Made by a program: the position numbers and the translations under genes. A stretch of 64,000 bases of DNA from positions 1-64,000 of the forward strand of contig JADBKE010000010.1 of NCBI GenBank assembly GCA_014896535.1, given 5' to 3'. Source of the DNA: Candidatus Fermentithermobacillaceae bacterium. Lineage in GTDB: Bacteria; Bacillota; Sulfobacillia; Fermentithermobacillales; DUSS01. Under the pieces are notes generated by a model. It was not told the DNA's origin and made no database searches. It saw nothing but the letters and a program-made list of their open reading frames with translations. Positions 30,688-39,262 of this stretch are shown one piece after another (the first letter of the stretch is position 1; every line of letters starts with the position of its first letter).

Positions 30688-31290
30688 ATGGAAAAAGATC
30701 ATAAACCCGAGATGAGTTTCCACGGCGGGCGCGACCCGGTTCTCGGTCAGGCGGGGAGGCACGGTGGGTCCGAGGGCAAAGACCACAAGTGCGAATGCGC
30801 CGAGGTATACCGGGACATCGGCCGGGTGCTCCAAGCTCACAAAGGCGAAAAGGACAGCCTCATCGAGGTGTTGCATTACGTTCAGGAGCGGCTTGGCTAT
30901 ATCCCCAAGGATGTTCAGGTTAGGATCGCCCAAACTCTGGGGGTCTCTCTTCCCGAGGTCTACGGCGTGGTCAGTTTTTACAACGCCTTCAGCGAAAAAC
31001 CCAAAGGCAAGCACGTGATCTCCTGCTGTCAGGGGACTGCCTGCTACGTCAGGGGAGCTCCCGAAGTACTGGCGCGCCTCGAGAAGGAACTGGGAATCAA
31101 AGCTGGAGACACCACGGAGGACGGATTGTTCAGCTTGGAAGTGGTTAGGTGTCTCGGCGCGTGCGGGCTCGCCCCGGTCATTACGGTAGATGACGAAACC
31201 TACGGAAGGATGACTGCCGACAAGGTCCCGGCGATTCTCGAGAAAGTCAGGCGGGGAAGGGGAGAAGTCGAGAAGGTTGCAGGGAGCTGA
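30688..31290 (+). CDS. NADH dehydrogenase NuoE-like [2Fe-2S] subunit
   Basis: This 200-aa protein has a thioredoxin-fold [2Fe-2S] domain: CCQGTAC (first Cys pair) and CLGAC (second pair), with LPEVYGVVSFYNAF before them. It matches the small subunit (HydC/NuoE) of NAD-linked hydrogenases and formate dehydrogenases and passes electrons next to the NuoF-type FMN subunit. The first 35 residues, His/Gly-rich with CEC, are unusual and may be disordered. ATG 30688 with GGGGG nine bases upstream is preferred over ATG 30649. Confidence 0.9.
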   Translation: MEKDHKPEMSFHGGRDPVLGQAGRHGGSEGKDHKCECAEVYRDIGRVLQAHKGEKDSLIEVLHYVQERLGYIPKDVQVRIAQTLGVSLPEVYGVVSFYNAFSEKPKGKHVISCCQGTACYVRGAPEVLARLEKELGIKAGDTTEDGLFSLEVVRCLGACGLAPVITVDDETYGRMTADKVPAILEKVRRGRGEVEKVAGS

Positions 31291-31355
31291 CGGCTCTGGA
31301 TTTCCGCCAGCTTGATTGCGAAAGCGTGCGCGAGATCAAAAAGGTGTGATGCCGT

Positions 31356-31934
31356 ATGACGGAAATCTCCCTTCACCTCCTGGACGTACTGGAAAACTCG
31401 GCAAAGGCGGGAGCTAGCAGGGTACGGGTCTTTTTGGGTGAGGACGGCGAGGGCGAAAACCTCATCCTCGAGGTGGAAGATGACGGTCGGGGTATGAGCC
31501 CGGACGAAGCTTCGAGGGCACTCGACCCGTTCTTCACCACCACTCCAGGGAAGAAGGTTGGCTTGGGACTGGCCCTCCTTCGCAGTACTGCGGAGGCGGC
31601 CGGCGGAAGCGTCCGGGTTCGGTCCGTTCCCGGTAATGGTACCGTCGTGACCGCGACCTTCAGACTGCGGAGCGTGGACCGGCCACCGCTGGGGGATATT
31701 CCGGGTACTCTCCAAACCTTTGTGATGTGTCATCCCGGCATCGAACTGGATTTTACGTGGAAGACCCGGAAAGGGTCATTTCACGCCAATACGCGGCAGC
31801 AAATTCCGCCCGGCGACAGGGGTTCGCTGGACGCGGTCGTCGCTTTTGCGGAGAAACTCTCGGCGGGAATGAAACAGGCGGGATTTGAGCCGGACAAAGG
31901 AGGTTTTGACGTTGAAATCAAGACAAGATCTTGA
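31356..31934 (+). CDS. Histidine-kinase-like ATPase (GHKL), hydrogenase cluster
   Basis: This 192-aa protein has the ATP-binding core of sensor kinases, the N-box LLDVLENSAKAGA, G1 DDGRGM and G2 VGLGLALL, but no His-containing dimerisation domain and no sensory part. The last 70 residues are of unknown fold. Similar short ATPases sit between the NuoE and ferredoxin genes in Clostridia hydrogenase operons and are probably regulatory. It overlaps the next gene by 23 bp. Confidence 0.82.
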   Translation: MTEISLHLLDVLENSAKAGASRVRVFLGEDGEGENLILEVEDDGRGMSPDEASRALDPFFTTTPGKKVGLGLALLRSTAEAAGGSVRVRSVPGNGTVVTATFRLRSVDRPPLGDIPGTLQTFVMCHPGIELDFTWKTRKGSFHANTRQQIPPGDRGSLDAVVAFAEKLSAGMKQAGFEPDKGGFDVEIKTRS

Positions 31935-32298
31935 GCGGCTGAAAGAAAAGACCCTCGAAGAAATCCGCTTGCGGATGGCGTCAGGAGCTCCCAGGGTGGT
32001 AGTGGGAATGGGTACCTGCGGGATAGCTGCGGGCGCCAGGGAGACTCTTCTGGCCATCATGGACGAATTGAAGAAAAGGCGACGCACGGATGTGACCATC
32101 TCCGAAACGGGCTGCGTGGGGCTGTGTGCCAAAGAACCCCTCGTCGAGGTCACTTTGCCGGGGCAACCGACGGTGGTTTACGGTAACGTGGATCCTTCCA
32201 AAGCTAGACGGATAGTTCTCGACCACCTGATAAACGGCCAACCCGTGACCGAGTGGGCGGTCAATGTGATACCTTCGCCCAAGGAAAAAGAAAAGTAG
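31912..32298 (+). CDS. Thioredoxin-like [2Fe-2S] ferredoxin
   Basis: The 128-aa protein has a short helical start and then VVVGMGTCGIAAGARE and SETGCVGLCAKEPLVEV, the pattern of small [2Fe-2S] proteins found beside NuoF-like subunits. Only three Cys are visible, as in many family members. TTG 31912 has AAAGGAGG eight bases upstream. It may be an electron carrier or scaffold for the hydrogenase complex. Confidence 0.8.
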   Translation: MKSRQDLERLKEKTLEEIRLRMASGAPRVVVGMGTCGIAAGARETLLAIMDELKKRRRTDVTISETGCVGLCAKEPLVEVTLPGQPTVVYGNVDPSKARRIVLDHLINGQPVTEWAVNVIPSPKEKEK

Positions 32299-32337
32299 CT
32301 GTAACGAATGCCCGGAATCGAGGAGAGGAGAAAGGAC

Positions 32338-35300
32338 ATGGAATTCTACAGGAGTCACGTTCTCATTTGCGGAGGAACCGGATGTACCGCGTCGGGGAGT
32401 AGGAAACTTATGGAAGCGCTGGCCGAGGAGATATCTAGGCGCGGGCTTGCCTCCGAAGTGAAAGTGGTCCAGACCGGATGCTTTGGATTCTGCAGGTTCG
32501 GACCCAACATGGTGATTTACCCCGAGGGTGTCTTTTACTGCGGTGTCCAGGTGGAGGACGTTCCCGAACTCGTAGAGGAGCATCTTGTCAAGGGGCGCGT
32601 TGTGGAAAGGCTCCTTTACAAAGAGCCGGAAAAAGAGACCGCCATAGTCGATTTCAAAGACATACCTTTCTTCCATAAGCAGACCCGCGTGGTGCTTGAG
32701 AACTGCGGAATCATTAACCCCGAATCCATTGAGGAGTACATCGCCCGTGACGGGTATTTCGCCCTGGCCAAGGTCCTCGAAGAGATGACCCCGGAGGAAG
32801 TGATCGACGTCATCAAGAGGTCGGGCTTGAGGGGAAGAGGAGGCGCAGGGTTCCCCACGGGGCTTAAGTGGGAGTTCACGGCCAAAGCCACCGGGAGCCC
32901 CAAGTACGTTGTGTGCAACGCCGACGAAGGCGACCCCGGGGCTTTCATGGACCGCTCGGTTCTCGAAGGGGACCCTCACCGGGTTGTCGAGGGGATGACG
33001 ATAGCTGCTTACGCCGTCGGAGCCTCTCGGGGCTACGTGTACGTTCGCGCTGAGTATCCCCTGGCGGTGAAGAGGATTCAGAACGCCATTGAACAGGCCA
33101 GGGAGATGAATCTCCTCGGTCAGAACATCCTCGGCAAGGATTTCAGTTTCGACATCGAGGTGAGGCTCGGCGCTGGCGCCTTTGTGTGCGGCGAGGAGAC
33201 GGCGCTTCTCAACTCGATCATGGGACAAAGAGGAGAGCCGAGGCCACGACCTCCGTTCCCGGCTACGTCCGGCCTATGGGGGAAGCCGACGGTCATCAAC
33301 AACGTTAAGACCCTTGCAAACGTGCCCGCCATCATCAGAAAGGGACCCGAGTGGTTTGCTTCCATGGGCACGAAAGGATCCAAGGGGACGGCCGTCTTCG
33401 CCCTTTCGGGGAAGGTTAACAACAACGGGCTGGTCGAGGTTCCCATGGGAATCAGCCTCGGGGAGATCATCTACGATGTCGGAGGCGGAGTTCCCAAAGG
33501 CAAGAAGCTCAAGGCCATTCAAATCGGGGGACCTTCGGGCGGATGCATACCCGTTCAGTACCTCAATACCCCCGTCGATTACGAGTCTCTTACGGAACTC
33601 GGCGCCATTATGGGGTCCGGCGGTCTAATCGCGGTGGATGAAGATACCTGCATGGTAGACTTCGCCAAGTTCTTCCTGGAATTCGTACAGAGCGAATCCT
33701 GCGGCAAGTGCGCCCCTTGCAGGATAGGGACCGCCAGGATGCTGGAGATCCTGCGGCGGATCACCCGCGGCGAGGGCAAGGAAGGCGATGTCGAGCTCCT
33801 CGAGGAAATGGGGAAGATCATCAAGGACTCGGCCTTGTGCGGTCTCGGGCAAACTGCTCCCAACCCCGTGCTTTCGACCATCAGGTACTTCCGGGATGAA
33901 TACGACGCCCACATCAGGGATAAAAGGTGCCCCGCGTCAGTGTGCGCGGCGCTGTTCGATGCGCCGTGCAAGAACACCTGCCCGGCGAATGTGGACGTTC
34001 CGATCTACATCGACCTCATCAGGCAGGGTCGATTTGTCGAAGCTTACGAGGAGATCCTCAGGGAAAACCCATTCCCCGTTGTGTGCGGCAGGGTGTGCCA
34101 TCATCCCTGCGAAGGCAAGTGCCGGAGAGCTCAACTGGACGAATCCCTGGCCATAAGGGACCTCAAGCGGTTTGCCGCGGACTTCGCGGCAAGCTTGGAC
34201 GGTTCGAGGCCGGTCCCGGACAGGGAGCCGCCCAAGGATAAGAGCGTCGGGATCGTGGGGGCGGGTCCCGCTGGCCTCACCTGCGGCTATTACCTCGCGC
34301 TGAAGGGATACGACGTCACCGTCTATGAGGGGCTACCCGTAGCCGGTGGAATGCTCGCGGTGGGCATCCCCGCGTACCGGTTACCCAAAGACGCCCTGAA
34401 CCGGGACATCGAACTCATACAGCGAGTTGGCGTGAAGATAAGGACTGGGGTGCGGGTGGGTCAGGACATCTCCTGGGAAAAGATCAGAGAGACCCACGAC
34501 GCCGTGTTCGTAGCTATAGGAGCTCACAAGGACCAAAAGCTGGGAATTCCCGGCGAAGACCTGAAGGGCGTCTACTCGGGAGTGGAATTTCTGAGAAGCC
34601 TCAACCTGGGCAAGCCCGAAGACGTAAAGGGAAAGAACGTGGTAGTCGTGGGCGGCGGAAACGTCGCCATGGACGCTGCCAGATCCTCGCTGAGACTCGG
34701 CGCAAAGAAGGTCACGATCCTCTACAGGCGGCGTGAGGAAGACATGCCGGCCGACATCGGAGAAATCAAGGCCGCAAAAGAAGAGGGCGTCGAGATTCGG
34801 GCGCTGACCAACCCGGTGCGACTATCCGGTTCCGGCAGGGTAGAGCGGGTTTCGTGCGTCCGGATGAGGACAACCGACTTCGACGCTTCGGGAAGGCGCA
34901 GAACCGAGCCGGTCGAAGGCTCTGCGTTTGAACTCGAGTGCGACGTTTTCATCGAGGCCATCGGGCAGGTTCCGGATATAACCGGATTTTCCCAGGACGG
35001 GCTCAAATTCAAGCAGGGCGGCATCTTCCAGTGCGACCCGAGGACCCTGGCGACCAACGTACCGGGAGTTTTCGCCGGGGGCGACTGCGTGCTCGGACCC
35101 AAGACGGTTGTGGAAGCTATCGCTCAAGGAAAACTCGCAGCGCAGTCCATCCACGAGTACCTCGGCGGAAAGGATAAAGTGGTGCGGGATTCCCGCCACG
35201 AACGCAAGATTTCCGGTCCCATCCTCGAGGATAAGCTGCCCAGGGTAAAAGCTCGGGAGATTCCTCCTTCGCAGCGGCGATCATCTTTCATCGAAGTGCA

Positions 35301-35370
35301 AGCCGGATTTGACGCCGCGTCGGCTCAGAAGGAAGCGGCGAGGTGCTTGAGATGCGACGTGAAACAGTGA
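32338..35370 (+). CDS. NuoF-type FMN/NAD subunit fused to a GltD-like flavoprotein
   Basis: The 1010-aa protein carries three parts. First is a [2Fe-2S] thioredoxin-like domain (ICGGTGC, TGCFGFC; residues 1-100). Second is a NuoF core (about 130-530) with GRGGAGFPTGLKW, DEGDPGAF, GAGAFVCGEETALL and SESCGKCAPCRIGT followed by CGLGQ, giving FMN, NAD and one [4Fe-4S]. Third is a GltD/NfnB-like FAD-NAD(P)H module (about 545-1010): CKNTCPANVDVP, VCGRVCHHPCEGKC, GIVGAGPAGL, VVVVGGGNVAMDAA and FAGGDCVLGPKTVVEA. It fits the large flavin subunit of a multimeric hydrogenase that could link H2, ferredoxin and NAD(P)H. ATG 32338 has AGAAAGGA upstream; ATG 32308 is an alternative. Confidence 0.92.
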   Translation: MEFYRSHVLICGGTGCTASGSRKLMEALAEEISRRGLASEVKVVQTGCFGFCRFGPNMVIYPEGVFYCGVQVEDVPELVEEHLVKGRVVERLLYKEPEKETAIVDFKDIPFFHKQTRVVLENCGIINPESIEEYIARDGYFALAKVLEEMTPEEVIDVIKRSGLRGRGGAGFPTGLKWEFTAKATGSPKYVVCNADEGDPGAFMDRSVLEGDPHRVVEGMTIAAYAVGASRGYVYVRAEYPLAVKRIQNAIEQAREMNLLGQNILGKDFSFDIEVRLGAGAFVCGEETALLNSIMGQRGEPRPRPPFPATSGLWGKPTVINNVKTLANVPAIIRKGPEWFASMGTKGSKGTAVFALSGKVNNNGLVEVPMGISLGEIIYDVGGGVPKGKKLKAIQIGGPSGGCIPVQYLNTPVDYESLTELGAIMGSGGLIAVDEDTCMVDFAKFFLEFVQSESCGKCAPCRIGTARMLEILRRITRGEGKEGDVELLEEMGKIIKDSALCGLGQTAPNPVLSTIRYFRDEYDAHIRDKRCPASVCAALFDAPCKNTCPANVDVPIYIDLIRQGRFVEAYEEILRENPFPVVCGRVCHHPCEGKCRRAQLDESLAIRDLKRFAADFAASLDGSRPVPDREPPKDKSVGIVGAGPAGLTCGYYLALKGYDVTVYEGLPVAGGMLAVGIPAYRLPKDALNRDIELIQRVGVKIRTGVRVGQDISWEKIRETHDAVFVAIGAHKDQKLGIPGEDLKGVYSGVEFLRSLNLGKPEDVKGKNVVVVGGGNVAMDAARSSLRLGAKKVTILYRRREEDMPADIGEIKAAKEEGVEIRALTNPVRLSGSGRVERVSCVRMRTTDFDASGRRRTEPVEGSAFELECDVFIEAIGQVPDITGFSQDGLKFKQGGIFQCDPRTLATNVPGVFAGGDCVLGPKTVVEAIAQGKLAAQSIHEYLGGKDKVVRDSRHERKISGPILEDKLPRVKAREIPPSQRRSSFIEVQAGFDAASAQKEAARCLRCDVKQ

Positions 35371-35410
35371 GGGGCCTGGGATGGGGGCGGCTAGCTCCGG
35401 AGGGTTTCCC

Positions 35411-35463
35411 GGTCACATAAGCCCGGAATAGAGGGGACCTGGAAGACCGGAAGCGGTGTGACC
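35411..35463 (+). promoter_or_regulatory. Inverted repeat between the flavin subunit and hydA
   Basis: GGTCACA (35411-35417) and TGTGACC (35457-35463) can pair around a 39-nt loop, inside a 164-bp gap before hydA. It may mark an RNA structure or a protein site that sets hydA expression apart from the upstream genes. No known riboswitch was recognised. Confidence 0.35.
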
Positions 35464-35534
35464 CGCCGCCGCTGAAAACCGCGCATCTTGATACACAAGG
35501 GAAAGGGCGAAGATAGAAGGGAGTGGCGCTAGAG

Positions 35535-37322
35535 ATGGTCACGCTAACTATAGACGGAAAGCAAGTAACGGTGAAAGAGGGCACGAACGTGGTGGAAGCT
35601 GCCAGGGCCGCCGGGATCGATATCCCGACCCTGTGTTACTTGAAAGACGTGAACGCCATCGGCTCGTGCCGAGTTTGCGTAGTGGAAGTGGAGAAGTCCA
35701 AGACTCTTCAGGCGGCCTGCGTGACCCAGGTCCAACCGGGGATGGTCGTTTACACGAATACTCCGAGGGTCCGCCGGGCACGAAGGCTCGCAGTCGAGCT
35801 AATCCTTTCTGAGCATCCCTACGAATGTCCGACCTGTCCGAGGAACCTCAATTGCGAGCTGCAGACCCTGGCCGAGCGCATGGGCATACGCCATGTGCGG
35901 TTTCAAGCGAAAAAGGATCCGAAGCCCATCGACGATTCTACTCCAGCTATCATCAGAGATCCCAACAAGTGCATACTATGCAGGCGATGCGTGGCCGTAT
36001 GCCAGAAAATACAAGGGGTCGATGCCATAGGACCCTTCAAGAGGGGTATCGATACTGCCATTGGGCCGGCCTGGGGAGAGACCCTGGCTGACAGTCCCTG
36101 TGTGCAGTGCGGTCAGTGTGTGCTCGTGTGCCCCGTAGGTGCATTATACGAAAAGGACTATACCGAAGAAGTGTGGAAGGCCCTGTCCGACCCGTCCAAA
36201 CACGTCATCGTTCAAACCGCTCCGGCGACGAGGGTGGCTATCGGCGAAGAATTCGGGCTCCCTTATGAAACGGTATCCACCGGCAAAATGGTGGCAGCTT
36301 TGCGGCGTCTGGGGTTCGCCAAAGTATTTGACACCGATTTTGCGGCCGACCTCACCATCATGGAGGAAGGGTCGGAACTTCTGGAGCGCCTCGAGAATGG
36401 CGGTCCTCTTCCCCTCATCACGTCGTGCAGCCCTGGGTGGGTAAAATTCATGGAGCAGTTCTACCCGGAACTGGCTGACAACGTCTCCTCGTGCAAATCC
36501 CCTCAGCAGATGTTCGGAGCGCTGGCGAAAACCTACTACGCGGAAAAGGCCGGGATCGACCCGTCCTCCATCGTCGTGGTGTCGATTATGCCATGCACCG
36601 CGAAGAAGTTCGAATGTCAGAGGCCCGAGATGACCGCCTCCGGTTACCAGGACGTCGACTACGTGCTTACCGTGAGGGAGCTTGCCCGCATGATTAAGCA
36701 GGCGGGAATCGATTTCCAGGATCTCGAAGACGAGGAGTACGATGCGCCTTTGGGCATTTCGACCGGAGCAGGCGTGATATTCGGCGCCACGGGAGGGGTT
36801 ATGGAAGCTGCCCTCAGAACGGCGTACGAGCTTCATACCGGTAAGACCCTGCCCTCGGTGGATTTCGAACCCGTGAGAGGCATGGAGTCCATCAAGGAAG
36901 CTGAGATCCAGATGGACGGAACCACTTTGAGGGTGGCGGTGGCTCATGGTCTTTCCAATGCGAGAGCGCTTCTCGAGAGGGTGAAGGCCGGCGAGAAGTA
37001 CCACTTCATCGAGATAATGGCCTGCCCCGGGGGATGCATCGGCGGGGGCGGTCAGCCCATACCCACGAACGACGAGGTAAGGCAAAAGAGGATTGCCGCG
37101 ATATACAAGGCGGACAGGGGCATGCCCCTCAGGAAGTCGCATGAAAACCCAGCTGTGCAGGAGCTCTATCGCACGTACCTCGGGAAGCCCCTTGGGCCGA
37201 GATCGAAGAAGCTGCTTCATACGACCTACCGGTGGAGGCACGTCTTTGGGACTATGGTGGAGAAAGCTGGAGCAGCGGTGTGGCCGGTAGATCAAGCTGC
37301 GGGCGGAGGGGGACAAGCCTAA
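35535..37322 (+). CDS. hydA: [FeFe]-hydrogenase catalytic subunit
   Basis: This 595-aa enzyme interconverts protons and H2 at an H-cluster. From the N-terminus there are a plant-type [2Fe-2S] domain (CYLKDVNAIGSCRVCVVE), a His/Cys [4Fe-4S] motif (HPYECPTCPRNLNC), two [4Fe-4S] motifs (CILCRRCVAVC, CVQCGQCVLVCP) and the H-cluster loops TSCSPGWVKF, MPCTAKKFE and EIMACPGGCIGGGGQP, then a small-subunit-like tail. All cluster Cys are present, so it should be active, unlike the sensor homologue upstream. The ATG at 35535 is used with GGGAG eleven bases before it; GTG 35523 is also in frame. Confidence 0.95.
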   Translation: MVTLTIDGKQVTVKEGTNVVEAARAAGIDIPTLCYLKDVNAIGSCRVCVVEVEKSKTLQAACVTQVQPGMVVYTNTPRVRRARRLAVELILSEHPYECPTCPRNLNCELQTLAERMGIRHVRFQAKKDPKPIDDSTPAIIRDPNKCILCRRCVAVCQKIQGVDAIGPFKRGIDTAIGPAWGETLADSPCVQCGQCVLVCPVGALYEKDYTEEVWKALSDPSKHVIVQTAPATRVAIGEEFGLPYETVSTGKMVAALRRLGFAKVFDTDFAADLTIMEEGSELLERLENGGPLPLITSCSPGWVKFMEQFYPELADNVSSCKSPQQMFGALAKTYYAEKAGIDPSSIVVVSIMPCTAKKFECQRPEMTASGYQDVDYVLTVRELARMIKQAGIDFQDLEDEEYDAPLGISTGAGVIFGATGGVMEAALRTAYELHTGKTLPSVDFEPVRGMESIKEAEIQMDGTTLRVAVAHGLSNARALLERVKAGEKYHFIEIMACPGGCIGGGGQPIPTNDEVRQKRIAAIYKADRGMPLRKSHENPAVQELYRTYLGKPLGPRSKKLLHTTYRWRHVFGTMVEKAGAAVWPVDQAAGGGGQA

Positions 37323-37336
37323 CTAAGACGGTGATG

Positions 37337-37374
37337 GCGGGAGGCTCGTAAGCCTCCCGCAGCCTTGACTTTTC
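37337..37374 (+). terminator. Terminator of the hydrogenase operon
   Basis: GCGGGAGGCT (37337-37346), CGTA loop, AGCCTCCCGC (37351-37360): a perfect 10-bp stem followed by AGCCTTGACTTTT. It directly follows hydA. Confidence 0.75.
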
Positions 37375-37452
37375 CTCAGGGGAATCCTATACCTACAAGG
37401 TGAAGCTCGGCTCCATTGCATGGATGACGCTACGCGAAGGAGGTATGAAGCG

Positions 37453-37689
37453 GTGCCGATATACGAGTACAAATGCGCCAATTGCGGCGTCTTTGAGGTG
37501 ATGCAAAAGATAACTGAAAAGCCTCTCAATACGTGCCCCAAGTGCGGAGGGACCGTTTCCAGAATGATAAGCCATAACGTGGCTGTGATATTCAAGGGAT
37601 CGGGATTCTATACGACGGATAATAGATCCAAAGAATATAAGGAGAAAGCAAAGCAGGACAGCGGTGAGACCAAGGCAGCGGATTCATAA
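37453..37689 (+). CDS. FmdB-family zinc ribbon protein
   Basis: A 78-aa protein beginning [12 protein letters not shown] with a second CPKCGG: the FmdB/CxxC regulatory zinc-ribbon family. The GTG at 37453 follows AAGGAGG by nine bases and gives the typical family start. The tail is Lys-rich and polar. Function in these organisms is unclear; the name comes from a proposed regulator of formamidase. Confidence 0.88.
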   Translation: MPIYEYKCANCGVFEVMQKITEKPLNTCPKCGGTVSRMISHNVAVIFKGSGFYTTDNRSKEYKEKAKQDSGETKAADS

Positions 37690-37751
37690 ACGGGGAAAAC
37701 ATAACCTGTCATCCGCAAAAGGGCACAAAATGTAGTCGGCAAGTTGAGCGG

Positions 37752-37782
37752 ACCGGACGCGAGGCATGTGCGTCCGGTTTTT
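37752..37782 (+). terminator. Intrinsic terminator after fmdB gene
   Basis: ACCGGACGC (37752-37760), 9-nt loop, GCGTCCGGT (37770-37778) and then TTTTT. The T-run is on the plus strand, so it terminates the fmdB-like gene, converging with the coiled-coil gene. Confidence 0.85.
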
Positions 37783-37819
37783 GGTGTCTGCAGCCTCGAG
37801 GCCCCTGGTAAGAGCGTGG

Positions 37820-38785
37820 CTACTTCTTGCTGCGAAGCAGAAGAATTTCGCGATCGTGAGCGTTGAGGCGCTCTTCGTAGGTGTCAAGCCTCTTCTCAAT
37901 CCGTTCCAATACCTCTCGCTGTAGCTGGAACCCATCAAAGAGGGCTGCGATTTTCCTAAACGCTTCGTCCTCCAGCCTGAGCTCTAGTTTGATGATTCGG
38001 TCCTCGAGGTGCTCCAGCCGCAGCCCTAACGCCTGCTGGCCTTGCCGTAAGGCGTCCAGGTCTTGTCGCAAGGCCCCCTGGCCTTGTCGCAAGGCTTCCA
38101 CGTCTTGCCGCAAGACCTCCTGGCCTTGTCGCAAGGCTACCACGTCTTGTCGCAAGACCTCCTGGCCCTGTCGCAAGGTGTCCAGGTCTTGTCGCAGAGC
38201 TCCCTGACCTTGTCGCAAGACCTCCACGTCTTGCCGCAAGACTTCCTGACCTTGTCGCAAGGCGTCCAGGTCTTGTCGTAAGGCCCCCTGACCTTGTTGC
38301 AAGGCCTCTAGGTCTTGTCGCAAGGCCTCCTGGCCTTGTCGCAAGGCGTCCAGGTCTTGTCGCAGAGCTCCCTGACCTTGTCGCAAGACCTCCACGTCTT
38401 GCCGCAAGACTTCCTGACCTTGTCGCAAGGCGTCCAGGTCTTGTCGTAAGGCCCCCTGACCTTGTTGCAAGGCCTCTAGGTCTTGTCGCAAGGCCTCCTG
38501 GCCTTGTCGCAAGGCGTCCAGGTCTTGTCGCAGAGCTCCCTGACCTTGTCGCAAGACCTCCACGTCTTGCCGCAAGACTTCCTGACCTTGTCGCAAGGCG
38601 TCCAGGTCTTGTCGTAAGGCCCCCTGACCTTGTTGCAAGGCCTCTAGGTCTTGTCGCAAGGCCCCCTGGCCTTGTCGCAAGGCGTCCAGGTCTTGTCTCA
38701 AGGCCTCCTGGCCTCGTCGCAAGCCCTCCTGGCCTTGGCTCAATTCTCCCAGCTTCTCTAAGATCTGCTGCAGGATATCATCCAC
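37820..38785 (-). CDS. Heptad-repeat coiled-coil protein
   Basis: The 321-aa protein is nearly all coiled coil. After DDILQQILEKLGELSQGQ come about 30 near-identical seven-residue units alternating LRQGQxx and LRQDLxx. It ends with a non-repetitive helix (LEHLEDRIIKLELRLEDEAF...) and a Lys/Arg tail. There is no signal peptide or membrane segment. GTG 38785 is the start, with GAGGAGG eight bases upstream; an earlier start at 38929 would add 48 residues without coiled-coil character. Function unknown. The array contains about three copies of a 168-bp (8-heptad) block, so its length probably varies between strains. Confidence 0.8.
   Translation of the reverse strand: MDDILQQILEKLGELSQGQEGLRRGQEALRQDLDALRQGQGALRQDLEALQQGQGALRQDLDALRQGQEVLRQDVEVLRQGQGALRQDLDALRQGQEALRQDLEALQQGQGALRQDLDALRQGQEVLRQDVEVLRQGQGALRQDLDALRQGQEALRQDLEALQQGQGALRQDLDALRQGQEVLRQDVEVLRQGQGALRQDLDTLRQGQEVLRQDVVALRQGQEVLRQDVEALRQGQGALRQDLDALRQGQQALGLRLEHLEDRIIKLELRLEDEAFRKIAALFDGFQLQREVLERIEKRLDTYEERLNAHDREILLLRSKK
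38180..38697 (-). repeat. 168-bp tandem repeat inside the coiled-coil gene
   Basis: Sequence repeats with a 168-bp period for about 3.1 copies; 38281-38448 and 38449-38616 look identical by eye. Each block is itself eight 21-bp units (one heptad each). The period is a multiple of 21, so gain or loss of blocks keeps the frame and coiled-coil register. Confidence 0.92.
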
Positions 38786-38937
38786 CGTCCGGGCCTCCTC
38801 GGATACGGTTACCCTGATTTTACCACAGCTCGGTGAGTGTGGAAGAGAAGCAATGCGTACCGCAGCGGACGGTGACGTATTCTCGGGGCGCGTCGTTCCT
38901 GTCGGTGGAAGACGGGGAATGTCGGGCACCGGTTATT

Positions 38938-39165
38938 CTATAAAAGGAGGTTGGCTATCTTTTTGACGATCAGCTCAATTCCCTTGACCGGATTGGGAAC
39001 CTTTACCCCGATCGTCTGGAAGAAGCTTACCGTAAAACCGATTAGGAGAAGCACGCTGAACACAACCAGTTCCTTCCATTCCCTTTTACGAACAATCTCG
39101 GGTATTTCATAAGCCGCGATGGCCGCAAAGGCCAGGATAAGCAGTAAGATGTTCAGCTTATACAA
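38938..39165 (-). CDS. Small membrane protein next to the germination genes
   Basis: This 75-aa protein has two hydrophobic segments (NILLLILAFAAIAAYEIPEIV and LVVFSVLLLIGFTVSFFQTI, in part), with a charged RKREWKE between them. Similar short proteins are found in gerA-type operons of Clostridia. The start is unclear: TTG 39165 sits only one base after AAGGAGG, so the true start may be a little downstream. It lies 97 bp after the gerC end. Confidence 0.6.
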   Translation of the reverse strand: MYKLNILLLILAFAAIAAYEIPEIVRKREWKELVVFSVLLLIGFTVSFFQTIGVKVPNPVKGIELIVKKIANLLL

Positions 39166-39262
39166 ACCTCCTTGAGATTTGAGATTGCCGCAACGGAAAT
39201 GTCACAAGGCAACCATCCGGAGCGAGGCTTGGTTGTAACCTCGCCGTACGGTGGCTCTGCGG

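Noticed and set aside
35411-35500. Cobalamin riboswitch before hydA
   Set aside because: Some GGTG/CCGC pieces resemble it, but the conserved B12 box is absent.
37881-38281. Plus-strand frames across the repeat region
   Set aside because: They are shadows of the heptad repeat on the other strand; ribosome binding site and composition support the minus-strand gene.
38180-38697. CRISPR-like array
   Set aside because: Repeats are contiguous coding heptads without unique spacers, with period 21/168 bp and a conserved frame.
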